Positions 7,316-12,226 of a DNA stretch of 12,226 bases are shown in pieces. This stretch comes from Alphaproteobacteria bacterium UBA5343 (GTDB lineage Bacteria; Pseudomonadota; Alphaproteobacteria; RF32; UBA5343), in NCBI GenBank assembly GCA_002410125.1, contig DHQH01000050.1, positions 15,705 through 27,930 on the forward strand, written 5' to 3'. The notes under the pieces were generated by a model that saw only the letters and a list, made by a program, of their open reading frames with translations, made no database searches and was not told where the DNA came from. Within the stretch, counting starts at the first letter, position 1; each line of letters starts with the position of its first letter. Made by a program: the position numbers and the translations under genes.

Positions 7316-8143
7316 ATGAGAAAGAATAGTAAATATCACTTAGAAGCATTAGAAAACAACGGAACAGGTAAAAAGAAATTATTTAGGATTATTGCTGACA
7401 AAGACTTTATTGCTACCAATGGAAAAAAGGTTATAAAGAATGAACCTGGAGGAATTGTTGGAGCTAATGTAGAGGTTAACAAAGAAGATGGAAGTTGGAT
7501 TGATACCGAATCCATTGTGACTGGTAGAACAGTGATAAATAATAGCTGTATTGAAGATTCTAAAATCCATAATTGCAAATTAAAAAATGCGAGAGTATGT
7601 AGTTCAAACTTAAGTGAAACAAAAGCTAGTGATATAGGAATTTGGTTTTCTAGGGCTGAATTTTGTAGCCTTGATGGTAGGGATGAATTTACTAATAAAA
7701 ATCATAAAATGGTAGGAACACACATATATAATGCAAATACACATCTTAATAAAGATATGAATTTTGGTCGCAGTTATGGTAGCTTTGCTAAAAACCATAA
7801 CAAGATGGAAGACCAATTTGCAAAGGTTAATATTGAAAATGACAATCCTGCTAATATTAGAGAATTAAGAGAGTTGGCAATCAAACACCCAAAATCAATG
7901 TTATTTGCAGTTGTTACAGCGATTGAATTTGAAAAGAGATATTGTAAAAGTATGCAAGGTCTATTAAAAATAAAAGAGATAGCTAAAGGAAAATTACCAA
8001 AACGCTATATTTCGCAATGGACTATTGATAAATGTTCTGCACACATTCTTAATAAACATTATGCTAATGATGATTATGAAGATATATGTGCTAATGTAAA
8101 ATATGCAGAATTACGAAATACATTTACAACATCCAGAAGGTAA
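7316..8143 (+). CDS. YdcK-like beta-helix (hexapeptide-type) protein with an uncharacterised helical C-terminal half
   Basis: 275 residues from ATG 7316. An in-frame TTG at 7289 would add 9 residues but lies too close to the predicted transcription start. A weak AAAGAGA precedes the ATG. Residues about 24-120 carry the imperfect repeating pattern of a left-handed beta-helix: EPGGIVGANVEV, DGSWIDTESIVTG, then short turns such as NNSCIEDSKIHNCKLKNARV and SSNLSETKASD. The GGIV...EDGSWI opening is like that of YdcK and related putative acyltransferases (GGWVdaeN..sqqGdCWIyd). The remaining residues are predicted mostly helical, are rich in Lys and Asn, and show no motif I recognise. There is no signal peptide or membrane segment. 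Only 3 bases separate its stop from rnhB, and the rnhB ribosome site lies in its last codons, so the pair is translationally coupled. An enzymatic role is unproven; it could be purely structural or of phage origin. Confidence 0.7.
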   Translation: MRKNSKYHLEALENNGTGKKKLFRIIADKDFIATNGKKVIKNEPGGIVGANVEVNKEDGSWIDTESIVTGRTVINNSCIEDSKIHNCKLKNARVCSSNLSETKASDIGIWFSRAEFCSLDGRDEFTNKNHKMVGTHIYNANTHLNKDMNFGRSYGSFAKNHNKMEDQFAKVNIENDNPANIRELRELAIKHPKSMLFAVVTAIEFEKRYCKSMQGLLKIKEIAKGKLPKRYISQWTIDKCSAHILNKHYANDDYEDICANVKYAELRNTFTTSRR

Positions 8144-8146
8144 AAA

Positions 8147-8767
8147 ATGCCAGATTTTGAAATTGAGGATAGCTTTAAAGGGAAGGTTTGTGGAATTGAT
8201 GAAGCAGGCCGAGGTCCTTGGGCTGGGCCAGTAGTGGCTGGAGCAGTGATTTTAGAAAGAGAAAAAATTTCAGAAGAACTAATTGCAAATCTAAATGACT
8301 CAAAGAAAATCTCTAAAAAGAAAAGAGAACTATTATATAACCTGTTAATGATAGAGACTGAAAAAGGCAATGCTAAAATTGGAGTTGGAATTTCAGAGGC
8401 AGAAGAGATTGATGAAATAAACATCTTACAAGCGACTTTTAAGGCAATGAAAAGAGCTTATAGAGATATGGGTAAGGTTGCCGATCATACAATAATTGAT
8501 GGTAATAAAATACCAACAGATTTCCCAACAGAGGCTAGCTATGTGATTAAAGGGGATAGTAAATCTATATCAATTTCTGCCGCTAGTATTATCGCGAAAG
8601 TTACAAGAGATAAGATGATGGATGAGTTAGCTGTTAAATATCCAGAATATTTATGGGAAAAGAATGCAGGATATGGCACAAAGGCCCATATAGAAGCCTT
8701 AAAAGAACATGGCATCACCCCACAACATAGAAAATCATATAAACCAATTAGGGAATTAATGAAATAG
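8147..8767 (+). CDS. rnhB: Ribonuclease HII
   Basis: 206 residues, normal for the family. It cuts the RNA strand of RNA/DNA hybrids and starts removal of single ribonucleotides misincorporated in DNA. Signatures in order: GIDEAGRGPWAGPVVAGAV (16-34) with Asp18-Glu19 and the GRG motif that reads the ribonucleotide junction; NDSKKISKKKRE (50-61); IIDGN with Asp118; VIKGDS with Asp137; SISAASIIAKVTRD (142-155); and KNAGYGTKAH with the junction-contacting Tyr, then HRKSYKP near the C-terminus. The four metal ligands Asp18, Glu19, Asp118 and Asp137 correspond to Asp16, Glu17, Asp108 and Asp126 of E. coli RnhB, so the enzyme should be active. AGAAGG, 6 bases before the ATG and overlapping the end of the upstream gene, serves as ribosome site. 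The bidirectional terminator follows directly. No sign of transfer. Confidence 0.97.
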   Translation: MPDFEIEDSFKGKVCGIDEAGRGPWAGPVVAGAVILEREKISEELIANLNDSKKISKKKRELLYNLLMIETEKGNAKIGVGISEAEEIDEINILQATFKAMKRAYRDMGKVADHTIIDGNKIPTDFPTEASYVIKGDSKSISISAASIIAKVTRDKMMDELAVKYPEYLWEKNAGYGTKAHIEALKEHGITPQHRKSYKPIRELMK

Positions 8768-8773
8768 GTATAA

Positions 8774-8802
8774 AAAAACTCCGCCGTAAAAGCGGAGTTT
8801 TT
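8774..8802. terminator. Bidirectional Rho-independent terminator between rnhB and the PurC-like gene
   Basis: Arms AAAAACTCCGC (8774-8784) and GCGGAGTTTTT (8792-8802) are fully complementary around a 7-base loop. There is a T-rich run on each side when read in the matching direction. It starts 6 bases past the rnhB stop and lies 19 bases beyond the stop of the converging leftward gene, so it can end both transcripts. Confidence 0.92.
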
Positions 8803-8821
8803 CTTTTAGGGAAGGAAAATA

Positions 8822-9781
8822 CTATTCCATAGCTTCAAGGCGACAAGTCATTTCTTTATAACCATTAAGTATTTTTTCCTTATCTTCGTCGGTTATACGG
8901 GCGATAATATCCTCTTTTAACACAAATTCTTGTTCAACAAGCGTTTCTTCGGATATTTGTTTTCTATACCCGTCAACGATATCACGGTAAACCTGCTTAC
9001 TGATATCATCCGTAACAACAATTTCATCACTGGTCGGAATCTCGAGGATATAAAATTCATCACCATTTTGACAATATTCAACTTTGCAATTCACAAAGCC
9101 ACTACCAAAAGCATCTCTTAATAACCATGCTATATCCTGAGTAAGACTGGTCAAGAAATACATATCTTCTTTTTCAATCGGCACCAAACTGGAATCTAAC
9201 ATATATAAAAATTCTTTATTTGGTAAATCAACAGCTTCCTTGTTTGGAACCAATAACCAAAAGAAATCATCACCCCCATCATCCTCAAAAACAATATTAG
9301 GGTCCAGATAAATCTGCTCATAAAGACCTTCGTCTTTACCTTTAAGAGCGCCTGGCTCGGAAACTATTTTGTATTCGCCATTTTCTACAACCACACTATC
9401 TTTAAAGGCGGTATAAACAAGTGGCGACAAAAAATATCTTTTACCGGTAGATTTAAGAGTTGGAAACTTGGTTGAAATACTCCCACGCGAAGCGTCAAAA
9501 GTCGCCATGAATTCGACGGCTAACGGTTTAACCGATTTAGTGATTAAATAACCGTCTTGTTCACCAATGATAATAGTTTCAAAGCCTGCTTCAATAAAAT
9601 GTTGGTTCAGCAACAATGTTTGTTTCAATTTTTGTTCGCCGATACCTTCAATTTCAAGCAACACCCCATCATAGGACAGTATATCCTTAAATTTTACTGC
9701 AACAGAATCAGCATTAAAAATATCAAAAACTTCTTTTGCTTTCCCCTCGGAGATTTTATCTCCAATAATTAATTTTCTCAT
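8822..9781 (-). CDS. Divergent SAICAR synthetase (PurC)-like protein
   Basis: 319 residues against about 240 for standard bacterial PurC, the purine-pathway enzyme that joins aspartate to CAIR with ATP. PurC-like signs in order: SEGKAKEVFD (11-20, cf. GKaKevy), KFKDILSYDG (30-39, cf. fkDd.sA..g), EGIGEQKLKQ (45-54) in place of the KG..NN region, VKPLAVEFMAT then RGSIST (84-104, cf. pleviVRn..aGS), a DP at 160-161, GSGFVNCKVEY (227-236, cf. giiLvDfKlEFG), and SDEIVVTDDISKQVYRD (251-267, cf. aDEisPD..DKq.yRd). Many core residues differ and there are extra stretches near 105-120 and 163-200. Activity is therefore doubtful; a paralogue with another substrate is plausible. GC is visibly higher than in neighbours (about 37-52% in three sampled 60-base lines, against 28% in one sampled nifJ line), and no Shine-Dalgarno site is seen before the ATG. 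Both suggest horizontal acquisition. It is transcribed alone. Confidence 0.65.
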   Translation of the reverse strand: MRKLIIGDKISEGKAKEVFDIFNADSVAVKFKDILSYDGVLLEIEGIGEQKLKQTLLLNQHFIEAGFETIIIGEQDGYLITKSVKPLAVEFMATFDASRGSISTKFPTLKSTGKRYFLSPLVYTAFKDSVVVENGEYKIVSEPGALKGKDEGLYEQIYLDPNIVFEDDGGDDFFWLLVPNKEAVDLPNKEFLYMLDSSLVPIEKEDMYFLTSLTQDIAWLLRDAFGSGFVNCKVEYCQNGDEFYILEIPTSDEIVVTDDISKQVYRDIVDGYRKQISEETLVEQEFVLKEDIIARITDEDKEKILNGYKEMTCRLEAME

Positions 9782-9872
9782 AATTTTTATTTAAATAAGT
9801 GAATAATTGTAAACATTTAACTATTGTTTTAATAGATTAATTGTTTTTTGTCAATTTTTTCATAAAATGAAT

Positions 9873-9904
9873 CTTATATTAAAATTTAAAATTATTAATA
9901 TAAG
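9873..9904. repeat. AT-rich perfect inverted repeat
   Basis: Arms CTTATATTAA (9873-9882) and TTAATATAAG (9895-9904) are exact reverse complements around 12 A/T bases. There is no T run, so it is not a clear terminator. It abuts the ATTGC...GCAAT element and may be part of the leader or an operator of the PurC-like gene. In DNA this AT-rich a 10-bp dyad can arise by chance. Confidence 0.45.
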
Positions 9905-9906
9905 TT

Positions 9907-9942
9907 GGGAGATTGCCACGTCGCGTTGCTTCTCGCAATGAC
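9907..9942. repeat. Short dispersed palindromic repeat of the GTCATTGCGAG...GCAATC type
   Basis: Read on the reverse strand it starts GTCATTGCGAGAAGC and ends GACGTGGCAATCTC, with outer arms ATTGC (9912-9916) and GCAAT (9935-9939) and a GC-rich core in a very AT-rich setting. It resembles the widespread non-autonomous palindromic elements with GTCATTGCGAG ends seen in many bacterial genomes, including Rickettsiales. Only one copy is in the window, so its repeated nature is inferred from resemblance. Confidence 0.7.
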
Positions 9943-10092
9943 AATATAAAAAGAATCCAATCCGACTCCTGAATTTTTACTAATATTAACTTTATAATAA
10001 CAAATTTTGGTAGATAATATTAATTAGATTATGGCCATCAGAGTAATTGGCAGGTAAATTGAATCATAAGAGTATAAGGGATAGAGTTTCAT

Positions 10093-11196
10093 ATGGCTAA
10101 AAAAGACAATAAAAATCCATATCTTAATAAGATTATTAATGGTGATTGTATAGATGTTATGAGAAGCATGGAAGACAAGTCTGTTGACTTAATCTTTGCT
10201 GATCCTCCTTATAATTTACAACTAGGTGAAGCCTTGACCAGACCAGATAATACTTCGGTTGAAGGTGTTAGAGATAGTTGGGATGATTTTGCAAGTTCTG
10301 CACAATATGACAGATTCACCCTTAATTGGCTAAGGGAAGCTAGGAGAATCTTAAAAGATAATGGTGCTATTTGGGTAATCGGCTCTTATCATAATATTTT
10401 TAGAGTTGGTACTATCTTACAAGATATTGGTTTTTGGGTATTAAATGATATTATTTGGAATAAAACCAACCCAATGCCAAATTTCAAAGGCACTCGTTTT
10501 GCCAATGCTCATGAAACACTTCTTTGGTGCTCAAAGTCTCAAGATGCTAAATATACTTTTAATTATGAATCTATGAAAGAGTTAAATGACGGTTTACAAA
10601 TGAGAAGTGACTGGCATTTGCCACTTTGCACTGGAAAAGAAAGACTTAAAGGTGAAGATGGTAAGAAACTTCATGCTACTCAAAAACCTGAAAGTTTACT
10701 TTACCGTGTGATTATGTCATCTACTAAAGCAGGTGATGTAGTATTAGATCCATTTTCTGGCACAGGGACCACTCTTGCAGTAGCTAAAAAACTTGGTAGA
10801 GGTTACATCGGCATTGAAAAAGATGCTAATTATATTGCAGGCTCAGAAGAAAGATTAAAAGAGATTAAAACAACTGATGATATGTCACTTTTAGAGATGA
10901 AATCTAAGAAAAAACAACCAAGAATTCCGTTTGGAAATGTAGTTGAGAGAGGTCTTCTTTCCGTTGGTGATACTTTATATGGACCAAAAGGTAAAATTAA
11001 AGCAAAAATTAATTCTGATGGCTCACTTGTTTGGGATAAAGAAAAAGGCTCAATCCACCAAATTGGAGCGGCTGCTCAAAAATTGCCAGCTTGTAATGGT
11101 TGGACTTATTGGTGTTATAGGGATGAAAATAAAAAGTTAGTGCCAATTGATGAGCTTAGAAAAATCGTTAGAACTGAAATCTATGGAAACGACTAA
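10093..11196 (+). CDS. ccrM: CcrM-type DNA adenine-N6 methyltransferase (GANTC)
   Basis: 367 residues, the usual CcrM length. It transfers a methyl group from S-adenosylmethionine to adenine in GANTC; in alphaproteobacteria this orphan enzyme helps control the cell cycle. It is a beta-class enzyme: the catalytic motif DPPYNLQL (37-44) precedes the cofactor motif DPFSGTGTT (219-227). Also visible are NGDCIDVM (16-23), SWDDF, GAIWVIGSYHNIFRVG, IIWNKTNPMPNFKGTRF with HETLLW, and HATQKPESLLYRV just before the cofactor motif. Residues about 280-365 form the RAMA DNA-recognition domain, with GDTLYGPKGKIKAKINSDG, SIHQIGAAAQKL and NGWTYW. There is no cognate restriction gene nearby, which fits an orphan regulatory methylase. 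The ATG has only a weak AGGGA at 12 bases. Its stop overlaps the next start by one base (TAATG). All key motifs are intact. Confidence 0.96.
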   Translation: MAKKDNKNPYLNKIINGDCIDVMRSMEDKSVDLIFADPPYNLQLGEALTRPDNTSVEGVRDSWDDFASSAQYDRFTLNWLREARRILKDNGAIWVIGSYHNIFRVGTILQDIGFWVLNDIIWNKTNPMPNFKGTRFANAHETLLWCSKSQDAKYTFNYESMKELNDGLQMRSDWHLPLCTGKERLKGEDGKKLHATQKPESLLYRVIMSSTKAGDVVLDPFSGTGTTLAVAKKLGRGYIGIEKDANYIAGSEERLKEIKTTDDMSLLEMKSKKKQPRIPFGNVVERGLLSVGDTLYGPKGKIKAKINSDGSLVWDKEKGSIHQIGAAAQKLPACNGWTYWCYRDENKKLVPIDELRKIVRTEIYGND

Positions 11197-11897
11197 TGAA
11201 TAAACCGCAAAGTTTATTTAGTTCTGAAATAAAAACTACTAAACCTCGAGAAACAAAGAAAAATCAAGGATTGTCTCGTGCTTGGATTAGATGTCCGAGC
11301 GGGAGAAGGTTTGATTTATTATCACCATCTCCTATTGATGTAGAAGTTGAAGACATCGCATTATCACTTAGTAGAATTTGTAGATGGGCCGGAATGACCC
11401 AAACCCCTTATGGTTTTTCTGTAGCTCAACACTCGGTTTTGGTTGTTGATTTGATGGAATGGATGTTTGATACTAATAAAGAATATCAAGATTTCTTAAA
11501 AAACAGCCCTTATTCAAAATGGCAATGGTTGCTGGCTGGACTTTTACATGATGCGAGCGAAGGTTATCTTGGTGGTGATTTATGTGGTCCTGCTAAAAAT
11601 GCTTTTTCTGATGATTCATATCGCAAGATTGAAGATAAAATTCAAGAGGCAATTCACTTAAGATTCAATTTACCAGCTATTTACCCTATCGAGATGAAAA
11701 AAATGATTAAGGATGCAGACAGAGCTAGTGCCTACGCCGAATCTATTCTAATTGCAGGTTTTACTAAGGAAGAAGCAGACCCTATCTTTGGAATTAAGAC
11801 TGATTTACATGAGAATGCTAAGATTATGGCATTATCCCCTACTCAGGCAAATGATATATTTATGGATAAATATAATTATATTTCAAAAAAAATATAA
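11196..11897 (+). CDS. HD-domain phosphohydrolase (YfbR-like)
   Basis: 233 residues. HD hydrolases of this type are metal-dependent phosphohydrolases, and YfbR removes phosphate from deoxynucleoside monophosphates. Visible metal-site pattern: Gln-His79 in FSVAQHSVLVVDL, the paired His118-Asp119 in AGLLHDASEGYLGGD, and Asp175 in KDADRASAYAES. Arg/Trp-rich positions precede the first His (ICRWAGMTQTPYGFS). The first 30 residues are basic and lack a recognised domain. The segment SRAWIRCPSGRRFDLLSPSPIDVEVEDIA precedes the HD fold and is like that of other short alphaproteobacterial HD proteins. The start ATG shares one base with the ccrM stop (TAATG), so translation is probably coupled and the protein made together with CcrM. 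The substrate cannot be told from the sequence; dNMP, another nucleotide or a signalling nucleotide are all possible. No signal peptide or membrane segment. Confidence 0.88.
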   Translation: MNKPQSLFSSEIKTTKPRETKKNQGLSRAWIRCPSGRRFDLLSPSPIDVEVEDIALSLSRICRWAGMTQTPYGFSVAQHSVLVVDLMEWMFDTNKEYQDFLKNSPYSKWQWLLAGLLHDASEGYLGGDLCGPAKNAFSDDSYRKIEDKIQEAIHLRFNLPAIYPIEMKKMIKDADRASAYAESILIAGFTKEEADPIFGIKTDLHENAKIMALSPTQANDIFMDKYNYISKKI

Positions 11898-11953
11898 TCT
11901 GTGCTAGAGTATAAAAAAATACTTATTTAAAGAATTACTGAAAAAGAAAATTT

Positions 11954-12226
11954 ATGGATAATAAAAAAACTTATAACGGCGGATATAAGGGGAAAAATAG
12001 TAATAACTTTTTTTTGAATAACAAAAATAAAACTAAAAAAAGAAAATCAAGGGATATTGTAATCCCTAAATACCAAAAGACTTATGCCGCTATCGACTTG
12101 GGTACGACCTCTTGTAGGCTGGTGCTTGCTAATCCTACACCTACTGGCTCGTTTAAGATTGTTGAGACCTTTTCTAAAGTTACTAAACTTGGGGAAGGTA
12201 TTATTAACAATGAAAAACTATCAAAT
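11954..12226 (+). CDS. Ppx/GppA family phosphatase, N-terminal part (runs off the right edge)
   Basis: The first 91 codons of a protein of the ASKHA-fold Ppx/GppA family, which removes phosphate from polyphosphate or converts pppGpp to ppGpp. The diagnostic phosphate-binding motif YAAIDLGTTSCRLVLA is at residues 44-59, followed by FKIVETFSKVTKLGEG at about 67-82, the style common in alphaproteobacteria. The first 43 residues are rich in Lys and Asn (MDNKKTYNGGYKGKNSNN, then KNKTKKRKSRD), very basic and probably disordered; standard members start near the DLGT motif. The ATG at 11954 follows an A-rich stretch with a weak AAAGAAAA, so a later start is not excluded, but no ATG or GTG lies conveniently near the motif. 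It follows the HD gene by 56 bases and may belong to the same transcript. Which substrate it uses cannot be told from this part. Confidence 0.88.
   Translation, partial: MDNKKTYNGGYKGKNSNNFFLNNKNKTKKRKSRDIVIPKYQKTYAAIDLGTTSCRLVLANPTPTGSFKIVETFSKVTKLGEGIINNEKLSN

Larger units (their letters stand above)
9869..10065. promoter_or_regulatory. Cluster of four GANTC methylation sites upstream of ccrM
   Basis: GAATC at 9869-9873, GAATC at 9953-9957, GACTC at 9964-9968 and GAATC at 10061-10065. This is the target of the methyltransferase encoded immediately downstream. About one site would be expected by chance in 311 bases at this composition. In Caulobacter, GANTC sites in the ccrM promoter region tie its expression to replication; the same role here is inference. 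Confidence 0.5.
9782..10092. other. Intergenic region between the divergent PurC-like and ccrM genes
   Basis: 311 AT-rich bases holding the 5' regions of two divergent genes. It contains an AT-rich inverted repeat (9873-9904), a short dispersed-type palindromic repeat (about 9907-9942) and four GANTC sites (9869, 9953, 9964, 10061). I find no convincing -35/-10 pair for either gene and no TTAA-N7-TTAA CtrA box. The longest possible small frame, about 24 codons from 9868, crosses the repeat and has no coding signs. Confidence 0.7.

Noticed and set aside
9868..9942. A 24-codon small protein frame in the intergenic region
   Set aside because: It runs through the dispersed repeat, has no ribosome site and has no coding signs.
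9782..10092. CtrA binding sites upstream of ccrM
   Set aside because: Several TTAA words occur, but spacings are 3, 4, 5 or 8 bases and never the required 7.
10093..11897. Restriction-modification or other defence island around the methyltransferase
   Set aside because: The motif order and RAMA domain mark it as the orphan CcrM type, and no restriction enzyme, helicase or toxin gene is nearby.
11908..11923. Hairpin AGTAT...ATACT after the HD gene as a terminator
   Set aside because: The stem is only 5 bp of mostly A-T pairs and no clean T run follows.

Overview
The window is a low-GC chromosomal segment (roughly 28-35% GC in most genes) from a bacterium that looks alphaproteobacterial. It has a CcrM-type GANTC adenine methyltransferase with a C-terminal RAMA domain, a Ppx/GppA phosphatase start of the alphaproteobacterial style, and a MetRS relic that reads like the short alphaproteobacterial form. 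A complete pyruvate:ferredoxin oxidoreductase points to anaerobic or microaerobic metabolism, so a gut- or host-associated low-GC alphaproteobacterium is my best guess. This is inference; there is no rRNA or other firm marker. TGG is the tryptophan codon throughout and the genetic code appears standard.

Layout, left to right. Positions 1-2215 form a leftward cluster: a degraded methionyl-tRNA synthetase gene, then a membrane-anchored protein with a nuclease-like fold that seems to lack catalytic residues, then the N-terminal part of a TrkH potassium transporter that leaves the window. Positions 2272-7199 hold a second leftward block: nifJ with its own promoter, a leader hairpin and a strong terminator, followed by a dihydroorotate-dehydrogenase-like flavoprotein gene with its own terminator. 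From 7248 a rightward promoter drives a beta-helix (YdcK-like) protein and rnhB (RNase HII), which end in a strong bidirectional terminator at 8774-8802. A leftward PurC-like gene (8822-9781) converges on that terminator. It is richer in GC than its neighbours and lacks a visible Shine-Dalgarno site, so it may be acquired. A 311-base intergenic stretch follows. It carries a short palindromic repeat of the ATTGC...GCAAT dispersed type, an AT-rich inverted repeat and four GANTC sites. Then come ccrM, an HD-domain phosphohydrolase that overlaps ccrM by one base, and the start of a Ppx/GppA gene cut by the window edge.

How the genes fit together. NifJ links pyruvate to reduced ferredoxin and acetyl-CoA; the neighbouring flavoprotein is a candidate redox partner or ferredoxin-linked enzyme. 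CcrM would methylate GANTC, and the GANTC cluster just upstream of its own gene suggests autoregulation as known in Caulobacter. The HD protein and Ppx/GppA suggest nucleotide or polyphosphate/(p)ppGpp turnover next to the cell-cycle methylase. I see no CRISPR array, tRNA, rRNA, transposase or integrase, and no clear new multi-gene defence system. The most unusual items are the metG relic, the apparently inactive nuclease-like membrane protein, the divergent PurC-like gene, and the GANTC-dense ccrM upstream region.
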